From contig CP124680.1 of assembly GCA_029961745.1 (NCBI GenBank), positions 2,914,001-2,978,000 on the forward strand: a stretch of 64,000 nucleotides of DNA, written 5' to 3'. Positions 37,866 through 46,010 of this stretch are shown here, piece by piece. Below the pieces are notes generated by a model. The model was not told where the DNA came from and ran no database searches. It saw only the letters and a list, made by a program, of their open reading frames with translations. Position 1 is the first letter of the stretch, and the number at the start of each line of letters is the position of its first letter. The stretch comes from Nocardioides sp. L-11A. GTDB taxonomy: Bacteria; Actinomycetota; Actinomycetes; Propionibacteriales; Nocardioidaceae. A program made the translations under genes and the position numbers.

Positions 37866-38669
37866 ATGACCCGTCTGGAGCACACCGCCTATCTCGACCA
37901 CATCCGCACCGAGTCGGCCCGGTTCGTCGCGGTCCTCGAGGGCTGCCCGCCCGACGCCCGGGTCCCGTCCTGCCCCGACTGGGACGCGGCCGACCTGCTG
38001 TGGCACCTCACCGAGGTCCAGCACTCCTGGGACCACGTGATCCGGCACCGACCCGCAGCACCCGAGGACTACGCCGAGCCGACCCGCCCGGCCACGTACG
38101 ACGAGCTGCTCGCGGCCTTCCGCAGCACGCACGCCGCCTTCGGCGAGGCGCTGCGGGCCGCCCCGCCGGCCGACGCCGCCTGGTTCTGGTCCGGTGACCC
38201 CGACCACCAGAACGTTGCCCACCTGGCCCGGCGCCAGGCCCACGAGGCGCTCATCCACCGACTCGACGCCGAGCTCGCGGCCGGCCGGGTCACCGCGCTG
38301 CCGCCCGCGCTGGCCGCCGACGGCATCGACGAGGTCCTCGACGTGATGTACGGCGGCCTGCCGCCGTGGGGGAGGTTCGAGCCGCGCGAGCAGTACGCCG
38401 AGTTCCGCGCCAGCGACACCGGCACCTCGGTGTGGGTCCGGCTCGGCACGTTCTCGGGTACGACGCCCGACGGCGTCGAGCGCAGCGGCGAGCCCGACCA
38501 GCACGTCGTCACGGACCCCGGCGTGGCCGCGGATCTGCTGGTCACGGGCACGGCCGGCGACCTCGACGCCTGGCTGTGGCACCGCGGCGACGAGGACCGG
38601 GTGACGATCACCGGCGACGCCGGGGTGCGCGCCCATGTGGGCGCGGTGCTGGGTCAGGCGATCGACTGA
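37866..38669 (+). CDS. Maleylpyruvate isomerase-family (mycothiol-dependent, DinB-like) protein
   Basis: 267 residues. The N-terminal DinB-type four-helix bundle (ESARFVAVLEGCPPDARVPS, CPDWDAADLLWHLTEVQHSW, RQAHEALIHRLDAELAAGR) carries three histidines that bind metal in this fold, and a C-terminal MDMPI domain follows. Characterised members are mycothiol-dependent isomerases; many paralogues in actinobacteria are uncharacterised. ATG with TAGCGT 7 bases before. The 3' end overlaps the small membrane protein gene by 16 bases. Confidence 0.85.
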   Translation: MTRLEHTAYLDHIRTESARFVAVLEGCPPDARVPSCPDWDAADLLWHLTEVQHSWDHVIRHRPAAPEDYAEPTRPATYDELLAAFRSTHAAFGEALRAAPPADAAWFWSGDPDHQNVAHLARRQAHEALIHRLDAELAAGRVTALPPALAADGIDEVLDVMYGGLPPWGRFEPREQYAEFRASDTGTSVWVRLGTFSGTTPDGVERSGEPDQHVVTDPGVAADLLVTGTAGDLDAWLWHRGDEDRVTITGDAGVRAHVGAVLGQAID

Positions 38670-38800
38670 GGACCGGCACCGCGCACCTGCGCCCGGCGGC
38701 TCGACCGGCCCGCGACCAGCACGACGCCGAACAGCGCGGCGATGCCCAGGACGAACAGCAGCACGACCGCCAGGACGATCACGAGGGCGAGAAGACTCAT
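38654..38800 (-). CDS. Small single-pass membrane protein
   Basis: 48 residues: one long hydrophobic helix (LLALVIVLAVVLLFVLGIAA onward) and a short basic cytoplasmic tail (RSSRRAQVRGAG). Not recognised. The ATG at 38800 is preferred over an in-frame start 12 codons upstream because the latter would put a charged stretch before the helix. Two CRP-like sites lie 15-53 bases upstream. Confidence 0.6.
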   Translation of the reverse strand: MSLLALVIVLAVVLLFVLGIAALFGVVLVAGRSSRRAQVRGAGPQSIA

Positions 38801-38814
38801 GGGCCCCACCTTCG

Positions 38815-38853
38815 CATGACGCAGGTCACATCCCAAGAGTGATGCGGGTCACA
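38815..38853 (-). promoter_or_regulatory. Two tandem CRP/GlxR-like sites
   Basis: On the minus strand, TGTGACCCGCATCACT (38853-38838) and TGTGACCTGCGTCATG (38830-38815) both match TGTGA-N6-TCA, the left half and half of the right arm of the CRP-family consensus. They are 23 bases apart (about two helical turns). They lie in the divergent gap between the small membrane protein and the SDR gene. Confidence 0.6.
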
Positions 38854-38920
38854 GGGAAGCGTTCGGCTTTGCGACCGGGGGAGGACGACGCCCGCCACGT
38901 GCCTGCGCGAGGATCGCGCC

Positions 38921-39760
38921 ATGGGCGATCTCCACGACATGACGTTCCTGGTGACCGGAGCCAACACCGGCATCGGCAAGGAGACGGTCCGCGGCCTCGC
39001 CGGGCGCGGTGCCCGGGTGGTGCTCGCCGGCCGCTCCGAGGAGCGGACCCGCGCGGCGATCCGCGAGATCGCGGCGGAGACAGGCAACACCGCCCTCGAC
39101 TTCCTGCCCCTCGACCTGGGCGACCTGGCGTCGGTGCGGGCCGCCGCGGCGAGCTTCCTCGGCTCCGGCGAGCGGCTCGACGTCCTGATCAACAACGCCG
39201 GCCTCGCCGGGAAGCGGGGGATGAGCGCCAGCGGGTTCGAGCTGGCGTTCGGCACCAACCACGTGGGGCCGTTCCTGTTCACCGAGCTGCTCCGCGACCA
39301 CATCGCCGCGACCGGACCCGGCCGGATCGTCAATGTCGCGAGCACGGGCCACTACCGGGCGAAGGGCATCGACTGGGAGGCGGTCCGCCGGCCCTCGGTC
39401 ACCCGCACCGCCTTCGACGAGTACTGCGTCTCGAAGCTCGCCAACGTGCTGCACGCGCGCGAGCTCGGCCGGCGGCTACAGGGCACCGGCGTGACGACGT
39501 ACGCGCTGCACCCGGGGGCGATCGCCTCGGACGTGTGGCGGGAGGTGCCCTTCGGACTGCGCCACGCGATGAAGCTGTTCATGAAGTCGCCGGCCGACGG
39601 CGCCCGGACGTCGCTGTACTGCGCGACCTCGCCCGACCTCGCGCGAGACACCGGACGCTACTACGACGACCGGCGCGAGAAGGAGCCGTCCCGCGTCGTC
39701 ACCGACGAGCTCGCCGCCGAGCTGTGGGAGCGCAGCGAGGCCTGGGTCACCGCGGGCTGA
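38921..39760 (+). CDS. Short-chain dehydrogenase (retinol-dehydrogenase-like)
   Basis: 279 residues. Cofactor motif TGANTGIGKE (residues 11-20), NNAG at about 90, Ser in VNVASTGHYRAKG and the catalytic Tyr-x-x-x-Lys as EYCVSKLANVLHARELGRRL. The RSEERTRA segment after the second strand suggests NADP(H). Substrate unknown. The gene is separated from the leftward membrane protein gene by 120 bases holding the CRP-like sites. Its end overlaps the convergent FAD oxidase gene by 14 bases. Confidence 0.9.
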   Translation: MGDLHDMTFLVTGANTGIGKETVRGLAGRGARVVLAGRSEERTRAAIREIAAETGNTALDFLPLDLGDLASVRAAAASFLGSGERLDVLINNAGLAGKRGMSASGFELAFGTNHVGPFLFTELLRDHIAATGPGRIVNVASTGHYRAKGIDWEAVRRPSVTRTAFDEYCVSKLANVLHARELGRRLQGTGVTTYALHPGAIASDVWREVPFGLRHAMKLFMKSPADGARTSLYCATSPDLARDTGRYYDDRREKEPSRVVTDELAAELWERSEAWVTAG

Positions 39761-41366
39761 GCAGCACCCCGGGGTTGAGGATCCCGGCCGGGTCGAGGGA
39801 TGCCTTCGCCGCGCGCAGCGCGACGGCGAAGGGCTCCGGTCGCTGGGTGTCGTACCACGGCCGGTGGTCGCGGCCGACCGCGTGGTGGTGGGTGATCGTG
39901 CCGCCCTGGTCGGCGATGGCCGACGACACCGCGGCCTTGATCTCATCCCACTGGGCGACGGTGCTGCCCCAGCGGCCGGCGGCGTAGATGCCGTAGTACG
40001 GCGCCGGACCGTCGGGGTAGACGTGGGTGAACCGGCAGGTGACCACGCCCTGACCGCCGCAGACGCGGGCGATCGCGTCGGTCGCGGCGGCGGTGACGGC
40101 CGCGTGGAGGGCCGGGAACGCCGCCCAGGTGCACGCCGTCTCGAAGGTCTCGACGATCATCGAGCGTCGGGCGAGGGCGTCGCGCTGGTAGGGCATCCGG
40201 ATGAAGGCGGAGCGCCAGGCCCGGGAGGCGTCGCCTGCCGGCTCCGGCGTGGGAGTGGCGGACCTGTCGCGGGTGGTGCGCACCGTGCCGCCGTGATCGG
40301 CGACGAGCTCGAGGGCGCGGTCGAGCCAGGCATCGACGGGGTGGTCGGCGGACTCGAAGGCGACGATGAGGACGCCGCCCTCGGTCGCCGTGCCGGCGTT
40401 GATGAGCGCCTCGGCGGGGTCGAGCAGGCGGCAGTTGGCGGGGTGCAGGCCGGACTGGGCGATCGCGCGGGTGGCGGCGACCGCGGCGTCGTAGGAGGCG
40501 AAGTCGGTGGTCGCCGTCCGCTGCCAGGTCGGGCGCCGTTGGAGGCGCATCCAGGCCTCGGTGATCACGCCGAGGATGCCTTCGGAGCCGAGGAACATCC
40601 GGTCCGGCGCCGGGCCCGCGCCCGAGCCCGGCAGCCGGCGGGACTCGACGGTGCCCACCGGCGTGACGATCCGCAGTGACTCGGTGAGGTCGTCGATGTG
40701 GGTGGCCAGGGTGGCGAAGTGGCCGCCCGCGCGGGTGGCCAGCCAACCGCCGAGCGTGGAGAACTCGAAGGACTGCGGGAAGTGGCGCAGGGTCAGCCCG
40801 TGCGGCTTGAGCTCCGCCTCGAGCGCGGGTCCGTAGGCGCCGGCCTGGATGCGCGCGGCGCGAGTGGTGGCGTCGATCTCGACGACCCGGTCCAGGCGCT
40901 CGAGGTCGAGGCTGACCGCCGGACCGTCGAACCGGGGCTCGACGCCGCCGACGACCGAGCTGCCCCCGCCGTACGGCACCACGGGGGTGCCGGTCGTCGT
41001 GCACCAGTCGAGCAGGTCGACGACGTCCTGCTCGGTGCGGGGCCGGGCGACGAGGTCCGGCACGTGGGTGACGTCGCCGTGCAGGTTGCGCACGACGTCG
41101 CGGAACGCCTTGCCTCGGGCGTGGGCCAGTCGGTCGACCGGGTCGGTCGAGCAGAGTCCGGCCAGGGTGGCCGGCGGCACCACCCGGGATTCCGGTACGC
41201 CGAGGCCGCGCGGGTCCGGGGGAGCGTGGTCGGTCAGATCGTGCCCGGGGAGCAATCCGGCCACCCGTGCCACCAGGTCGGTGGTCTCGGTCGGGGTGAG
41301 CCGACCCTGTTCGGTGCCCCAGCCCCACCAGGAGCGGGTCGCGCCCGGTGCGGGGGTGCCGCTCAT
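39747..41366 (-). CDS. FAD-binding oxidoreductase, alkyldihydroxyacetonephosphate synthase-like
   Basis: 539 residues. A PCMH-type FAD domain (PRTEQDVVDLLDWCTTTGTP, VVPYGGGSSVVGG, then FSTLGGWLATRAGGHFATLA) and a C-terminal FAD-oxidase C domain ending DPAGILNPGVLL. The N-terminal WWGWGTE stretch and the HHHAVGRDH motif are strongly characteristic of the AGPS-like branch, whose eukaryotic members make ether lipids. The bacterial role is unproven. The ATG overlaps the stop of the upstream membrane protein gene (ATGA), so they form a two-gene operon. Confidence 0.9.
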   Translation of the reverse strand: MSGTPAPGATRSWWGWGTEQGRLTPTETTDLVARVAGLLPGHDLTDHAPPDPRGLGVPESRVVPPATLAGLCSTDPVDRLAHARGKAFRDVVRNLHGDVTHVPDLVARPRTEQDVVDLLDWCTTTGTPVVPYGGGSSVVGGVEPRFDGPAVSLDLERLDRVVEIDATTRAARIQAGAYGPALEAELKPHGLTLRHFPQSFEFSTLGGWLATRAGGHFATLATHIDDLTESLRIVTPVGTVESRRLPGSGAGPAPDRMFLGSEGILGVITEAWMRLQRRPTWQRTATTDFASYDAAVAATRAIAQSGLHPANCRLLDPAEALINAGTATEGGVLIVAFESADHPVDAWLDRALELVADHGGTVRTTRDRSATPTPEPAGDASRAWRSAFIRMPYQRDALARRSMIVETFETACTWAAFPALHAAVTAAATDAIARVCGGQGVVTCRFTHVYPDGPAPYYGIYAAGRWGSTVAQWDEIKAAVSSAIADQGGTITHHHAVGRDHRPWYDTQRPEPFAVALRAAKASLDPAGILNPGVLLSPR

Positions 41367-41761
41367 GCCGAGGCCAGGATCAGGGCGACGGGCAGGCCGA
41401 CGACGAGCAGCAGGAGCACGGCGAGCAGGAGCACGAAGGCGAGCAGGCCGGGTGCCCGTTGCTTCGTGAGCCCCATCGCGCCGGACATGAAGGTGAGCAC
41501 GGGAGCGGCGTAGTAGACGTCGACCGTCTGTCCCGGCGCCAGCTGGACCCGTTGGCTGGCCTGCCCGTAGCGCCACATCCACTGGGCATGGGCCGAGACG
41601 GTGTGGACGCCCGGCGGCATCGGGATGACGTTCGGGCCGAAGCGGACCGCGACGGGATAGCCGTTGACCTGCACACTCGGCGTGATCATGGTGAGCATCC
41701 GGTTGCCCTGGACGTGCACGCGGAGGTGGCCGGGCGGGGGCGGCGGAGGCGGGAGGGTCAT
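41363..41761 (-). CDS. Hypothetical membrane-anchored protein
   Basis: 132 residues. A Pro-rich N-terminus is followed by a beta-rich stretch of about 80 residues (HVQGNRMLTMITPSVQVNGY to VHTVSAHAQWMWRYGQASQR, then PGQTVDVYYAAPVL) and one C-terminal membrane helix (LLAFVLLLAVLLLLVVGLPV). The small beta domain recurs in actinobacterial proteins of unknown function. TAGGGT 7 bases before the ATG on the minus strand. Coupled to the FAD oxidase. Confidence 0.7.
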   Translation of the reverse strand: MTLPPPPPPPGHLRVHVQGNRMLTMITPSVQVNGYPVAVRFGPNVIPMPPGVHTVSAHAQWMWRYGQASQRVQLAPGQTVDVYYAAPVLTFMSGAMGLTKQRAPGLLAFVLLLAVLLLLVVGLPVALILASA

Positions 41762-41832
41762 GCGGGTGACCCTAGGAGATCGAGTGGCGACCGGTGGACC
41801 GCCGGGCCGTCGGTGCAGTACATCATGGGGGG

Positions 41833-42330
41833 GTGAGCCCTCTCGATCCCGAGCGCCTGCGCACCCTCACCCTGCTGAGGCGGGTGCGCGACCGGATCGA
41901 CCGCGAGTACGCCCGGCCGCTGGACGTCGAGGCGCTGGCACGCGATGTGCACATGTCGGCCGGTCATCTGAGCCGCGAGTTCAAGAAGGCCTATGGTGAG
42001 CCGCCGTACTCCTACCTGATGACCCGGCGGATCGAACGGGCGATGGCTCTGCTGCGGCGCGGCGACCTGAGCGTGACCGACATCTGCTTCGAGGTGGGCT
42101 TCTCGTCGCTGGGCACGTTCAGCACCCGTTTCACCGAGCTGGTGGGCGTGCCGCCGAGCGCCTACCGCGACGACGTCCCCGAGCTCGAGGACGGCGCGGC
42201 CGAGCCGCCGTCGTGCGTGACGAAGAAGGTCACGCGACCGGTCCGGCGCGGCGGCGCGCAGACCAGTCCGGACCTGCCGGCATCGGTCAGGAATCGAGAA
42301 GCACCCCGGTTCGGCACGCCGCTAGCGTGA
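41833..42330 (+). CDS. AraC-family regulator (DNA-binding domain only)
   Basis: 165 residues with the AraC double helix-turn-helix at about 15-115 (LDVEALARDVHMSAGHLSRE, then VTDICFEVGFSSLGTFSTRF and VGVPPSAYR). There is no separate N-terminal ligand domain; a basic C-terminal tail of about 50 residues follows. The closely following VOC gene (6 bases after the stop, with its own promoter) is a common partner of this AraC type and a likely target. Divergent from the 41761 membrane gene. Confidence 0.9.
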   Translation: MSPLDPERLRTLTLLRRVRDRIDREYARPLDVEALARDVHMSAGHLSREFKKAYGEPPYSYLMTRRIERAMALLRRGDLSVTDICFEVGFSSLGTFSTRFTELVGVPPSAYRDDVPELEDGAAEPPSCVTKKVTRPVRRGGAQTSPDLPASVRNREAPRFGTPLA

Positions 42331-42335
42331 GCGAC

Positions 42336-42746
42336 ATGGACATCAGCATTCAGCACAGCTTCCTCCCGCAGACCGACCCGGAGGCCTCGCTGGCCTTCTA
42401 CCGTGACGTGCTCGGCTTCGAGCTGCTCAACGACGTCGGGTACGGCGACATGCGGTGGCTCACCGTCGCCCCGAAGGGCCAGTCCGCCCCGTCGGTCGTG
42501 CTCTGCCCACCGACGGCGGACCCGGGCATCACCGAGGACGAGAAGAAGGTGATCGCCGAGATGATGGCGAAGGGCACCTACGCCACCCTCGTCCTCAGCA
42601 CGCCCGACCTCGACGGCACCTTCGAACGGATCCAGGCGACCGGCGCCGAGGTGATCCAGGAGCCGATCGACCAGCCGTACGGCGTGCGCGACTGCGCGTT
42701 CCGCGACCCGGCCGGCAACCACGTCCGCATCAACCAGGCGGTCTGA
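42336..42746 (+). CDS. VOC-family (glyoxalase/bleomycin-resistance-like) protein
   Basis: 136 residues with two beta-alpha-beta-beta-beta units: HSFLPQTDPEASLAFYRDVL, LGFELLNDVGYGDMRWLTV, then LVLSTPDLDGTFERIQATGA and DCAFRDPAGNHVRINQ. The first unit's His, and the acidic residues near the ends of strands, are possible metal ligands. Function unknown. TAGCGT is 7 bases before the ATG. AraC-plus-VOC pairs like this are common in actinobacteria. Confidence 0.88.
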   Translation: MDISIQHSFLPQTDPEASLAFYRDVLGFELLNDVGYGDMRWLTVAPKGQSAPSVVLCPPTADPGITEDEKKVIAEMMAKGTYATLVLSTPDLDGTFERIQATGAEVIQEPIDQPYGVRDCAFRDPAGNHVRINQAV

Positions 42747-42774
42747 GCGCACCGACGGGGCCTAGGCTGCTGTC

Positions 42775-43239
42775 GTGCCCCCGTCCGACCCGCCGCCCGC
42801 CCGCGACCGCGCCACCCGGCAGACCGACGCCCGGGCGCTGCTGGCCACGCCGGAGATCGACGTCTGGGTCGCGACGGCCTCCGCCGCCGGCGTACCCCAC
42901 CTCGTGCCGGTGTCCCTCGCCTGGGTGGGGGAGCGGGTCGTGATCGCGGTCGAGGGCGGTTCGATCACCGCGCGCAACCTGACCGCCTCCGGTGTCGCGC
43001 GCCTGGGCGTCGGCCCCACGCGCGACGTCGTCATGATCGACGCGGTCCTCGATCGGTCGGTGCCGGTCGACGAGGATCCCGCACTGGGCGAGGCCTACGC
43101 CGGCCGGGCCGACTGGGACCCGCGCGGCCTGGCGGGCTATGTGTTCCTCGTGCTCCGGCCCGAGCGGATCCAGGCCTGGCGGGAGTCCAACGAGATGGCC
43201 GGCCGCACGATCCTGCGCGCGGGCGCCTGGCTCAGCTGA
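42775..43239 (+). CDS. Pyridoxamine 5'-phosphate oxidase-family flavin protein
   Basis: 154 residues, split-barrel flavin-binding fold (LLATPEIDVWVATASAAGVP, HLVPVSLAWVGERVVIAVEG, then ITARNLTASGVARLGVGPTR). Members bind FMN or coenzyme F420; which one cannot be told here. GTG with TAGGCT 6 bases before it. The 3' end overlaps the convergent helR gene by 8 bases. Confidence 0.85.
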   Translation: MPPSDPPPARDRATRQTDARALLATPEIDVWVATASAAGVPHLVPVSLAWVGERVVIAVEGGSITARNLTASGVARLGVGPTRDVVMIDAVLDRSVPVDEDPALGEAYAGRADWDPRGLAGYVFLVLRPERIQAWRESNEMAGRTILRAGAWLS

Positions 43240-45394
43240 GCACCACCAGGCGCTGGGTGGCGCGGGTCATCGCGACATAGCGGTCGACGGCGCCCTCGGT
43301 CCCGGTCCCGAAGTGGCCCGGTGCCACGAGCACGACGAGGTCGAACTCCAGGCCCTTGGCGTGCTCGGGGCGCAGCGACCGGACCCGGGCAGTGCCCACG
43401 AAGCCTGGCTCGCCGATGACCGCGGCGACGCCCTCGTCGTGTTCGGCCAGCCAGGTCTCGATGATCCCGGGTAGCTCGCTGCGCTCGCCGTACCGGACGG
43501 GAACGCCGGTGCTCCGGATCGACGTCGGCACGTTGGCGTCGGGCAGCACCTGCCGGATCACGGGCTCGGCGGCCGCCATCACCTCGGCCGGGGTGCGGTA
43601 GTTGACGGTGAGCGAGGCGAGCTCGGCGTCGGGCAGGCCGACCCGCTCCAGGCGCTCGCTCCAGGCCTCGGTGAAGCCGTGCCGGGCCTGGGCGCGATCG
43701 CCCACGACGGTGAAGCTGCGCGACGGGCAGCGGCGCACCAGCATCTGCCACTCCGCGTCGGTCAGCTCCTGCGCCTCGTCGACCACCACGTGAGCGAACG
43801 GCCCCGCGTAGCGGCCGGGATCGGCAGCCGGTGCCGCGGCGCCCGTCGCGAGCGCGCCGCGCAGGTCGGCGCCGCGGAGCATCGACATGATCATCAGGTC
43901 GGAGTCGTCGGAGGCGACCAGATGGTCCACGACGCGATCCATCTCCTCCCGCTCCGCCGCCGCCTCGGCCTCCTGCCGCCGCCGGGCCCGGGCCGCGTCC
44001 GGGTCGCCCAGCCGGGCGCGCGCGAGATCGAGGAGCGGTAGGTCCGCGACGGTCCACACCTGGGGCCCGGTACGCCGTAGCGTGCGGACCTCGTCCGGGG
44101 TGAGCCAGGGTGCGCAGTGACGCAGGTAGGCCGGGACCTCCCACAGGTCGCCCACCAGGTCGGTCGGCTCGATCATCGGCCAGGCCCGGGTCAGCGCCTC
44201 CACCAGCTCGCCGTTGCGGCGCAGGGAGCGCCGCAGCTGCTCCGGCGATGCGTCGACGGCGTCGTGCTTGTCGACGAGGATGTCGAGCAACGCCTCCCAG
44301 ACCTGGTCGCGCGCCTCGTTGTGGGGTGTGCCGGGGTCGGGCGCCCCAAAGGCCTCGGCCCAATCGCCCGCCCCGAGCCACACCTCCGACCACTCCGTCT
44401 CGACGACCATGCCCTCCGCGGGCGGCTCCTCGTAGAGCCGGACCGCCGGCTCGATCGCGCCGACCAGGGCGACGTCGGCCTTGAGCCGGGCCACCTCCGG
44501 GTCGGTCTCGGCGACGGCGTGGCGGCCCTCGGCGACGAGGTCCCGCACGGTGCAGGTCCGCACGCCCTCCTCGCCGAGGCTCGGCAGCACGTCGGAGACG
44601 TAGGCGAGATAGGGCTCGTGGGGACCGACGAACAGCACGCCCCCGCGCCCGTCGCCGAGCCGCGGGTCGGCGTACAGGAGGTAGGCGGCGCGGTGCAGCG
44701 CGACCACCGTCTTCCCGGTGCCCGGGCCGCCGTCGACGACCAGCGTGCCGCGGGAGCCGGCCCGGACGATGGCGTCCTGGTCGGCCTGGATCGTGGCGAG
44801 CACGTCGCGCATCCGAGCCGACCGGCTGCTGCCGAGGCTTGCCACGAACGCGGACTGGTCGTCGAGGGCGGCGCTGCCTGCCGCGTCGTCCAGGGCGGCG
44901 GCGGTGAAGACCTCGTCCCAGTAGTCGCTCACCCGGCCGTCGGTCCACCGGTAGCGACGTCTGCTCATCAGCCCCATCGGGTCGCCGTGGGTGGCACCGA
45001 AGAAGGGCTCGGCGGCCGGCGAGCGCCAGTCGACGAGGAGGCGCCGACCGTCGGCGTCGGTCAGGCCGAAGCGACCGACGTGGACGGTCTCGCCGTCGGC
45101 CGCCACCATCCGGCCCAGGCACAGGTCGAGGCGATAGCGGCGCAGCGCCTTGAGTCGGCCGCTGAGCCGGTGCACCTCGAGGTCGCGGTCCATCGCCTCC
45201 TGCCCGGTCCCGCCCGGCTGCCGGCGTACGTCGGCGAGGCGTTCCTCGAGCTCGGCCACGGTGCGCTCGAGGCTGGCACCGATCGCCGCGAAGTGGGCCT
45301 CGTCATCGGCCACGAGCGCGGGGGTGTCTTTGGAGGGGTGGTCCTGCAGGTCGAACGCGCGGGTCGTCGCGTCGGTCAATTCATCAGCTCCCAT
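43232..45394 (-). CDS. helR: RNA polymerase recycling ATPase HelR (HelD class)
   Basis: 720 residues, UvrD-like superfamily 1 ATPase. The N-terminal coiled coil (about residues 28-90, FAAIGASLERTVAELEERLA onward) is the arm that enters the polymerase secondary channel in HelD-class proteins. Walker A is GGPGTGKTVVALHRAAYLLY with Lys228; VVDEAQELTDAEWQMLVRRC is motif II and TVVGDRAQARHGF motif III. HelR is known to remove rifamycin-bound polymerase from DNA and give rifamycin tolerance in Streptomyces. A perfect rifamycin-associated element sits 52 bases before the ATG, which supports HelR over generic UvrD. Confidence 0.85.
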   Translation of the reverse strand: MGADELTDATTRAFDLQDHPSKDTPALVADDEAHFAAIGASLERTVAELEERLADVRRQPGGTGQEAMDRDLEVHRLSGRLKALRRYRLDLCLGRMVAADGETVHVGRFGLTDADGRRLLVDWRSPAAEPFFGATHGDPMGLMSRRRYRWTDGRVSDYWDEVFTAAALDDAAGSAALDDQSAFVASLGSSRSARMRDVLATIQADQDAIVRAGSRGTLVVDGGPGTGKTVVALHRAAYLLYADPRLGDGRGGVLFVGPHEPYLAYVSDVLPSLGEEGVRTCTVRDLVAEGRHAVAETDPEVARLKADVALVGAIEPAVRLYEEPPAEGMVVETEWSEVWLGAGDWAEAFGAPDPGTPHNEARDQVWEALLDILVDKHDAVDASPEQLRRSLRRNGELVEALTRAWPMIEPTDLVGDLWEVPAYLRHCAPWLTPDEVRTLRRTGPQVWTVADLPLLDLARARLGDPDAARARRRQEAEAAAEREEMDRVVDHLVASDDSDLMIMSMLRGADLRGALATGAAAPAADPGRYAGPFAHVVVDEAQELTDAEWQMLVRRCPSRSFTVVGDRAQARHGFTEAWSERLERVGLPDAELASLTVNYRTPAEVMAAAEPVIRQVLPDANVPTSIRSTGVPVRYGERSELPGIIETWLAEHDEGVAAVIGEPGFVGTARVRSLRPEHAKGLEFDLVVLVAPGHFGTGTEGAVDRYVAMTRATQRLVVLS

Positions 45395-45446
45395 GCGGGT
45401 TTCGTGACGTGTCGGGCCGGTCGGAGACCGGGATTCTGCCCGCTCC

Positions 45447-45469
45447 AGGGGGCCTTGCGGCAAGGCCCC
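45447..45469. promoter_or_regulatory. Rifamycin-associated element (RAE) of helR
   Basis: A perfect inverted repeat with 10-base arms GGGGGCCTTG around CGG (the 11th pair A/T also matches). This fits the published 19-base RAE pattern GGGGCTTGCGGCAAGGCCC found before rifamycin-inactivation and helR genes (recalled, not looked up). A minus-strand -10 candidate TATAGC at 45480-45475 lies 5 bases upstream, so the element sits at the presumed transcription start. Confidence 0.8.
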
Positions 45470-45528
45470 CTCTGCGCTATACCTTGGGAGTGGCGAGGAG
45501 TGTCGGTGCCGCCCGATAGAAGTCAGGT

Positions 45529-45990
45529 ATGAGCCGCGACCTCCAGATCACCTTCGACTGCCACGACCCACGCACCCTGTCCTCGTTCTGGCGCGACGTC
45601 CTGGGCTACGTCCACCCCGGGCCGCCCGGCGTCCCGCTCCCTCCCGGCGCTGACCCGCTCGCCGCCTGGGACTCGTTCCTGGAGCGGATCGGGGTGCCGG
45701 AGGCGGCGCGCAACACCCGCTCGGCGATCGAGGATCCCGACGGCTCCGGGCCGCGGGTGTTCTTCCAGCAGGTTCCCGAGGGCAAGTCCGTCAAGAACCG
45801 CGTGCACCTCGACGTCCGCGCCGCGCCCGGTCTGGCGGGGGAGGAGCGGATGGCCGCCCTCGAGGCCGAGTGCGACCGCCTCGTGGCGCTCGGCGCGACC
45901 CGGCTGGCCCGGCACGAGCCCGCGCCGCCGATGGGCGCGGGGCACCTGGTGCTGGCCGACCCGGAGGGCAACGAGTTCTGCCTCGACTGA
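45529..45990 (+). CDS. VOC-family protein (glyoxalase-like)
   Basis: 153 residues. FDCHDPRTLSSFWRDVLGYV is the first VOC unit; the family long-loop FFQQVPEGKSVKNRVHLDV and the C-terminal HLVLADPEGNEFCLD close the second unit, the pattern of the glyoxalase-like subgroup. Function unknown. A TAGAAG hexamer lies 6 bases before the ATG. It is divergent from helR, and the RAE lies between the two, so it could also respond to the same signal (inference). Confidence 0.85.
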   Translation: MSRDLQITFDCHDPRTLSSFWRDVLGYVHPGPPGVPLPPGADPLAAWDSFLERIGVPEAARNTRSAIEDPDGSGPRVFFQQVPEGKSVKNRVHLDVRAAPGLAGEERMAALEAECDRLVALGATRLARHEPAPPMGAGHLVLADPEGNEFCLD

Positions 45991-46010
45991 GGGATCGGTA
46001 GCGTCGCGGC

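Noticed and set aside
42210..42232. Short GCGTGAC inverted repeat inside the AraC gene
   Set aside because: 7-base arms inside coding sequence, likely chance at this composition.
43137..45122. 661-codon minus-strand frame overlapping helR
   Set aside because: It is out of frame with helR, Arg/Gly-rich and lacks any motif.
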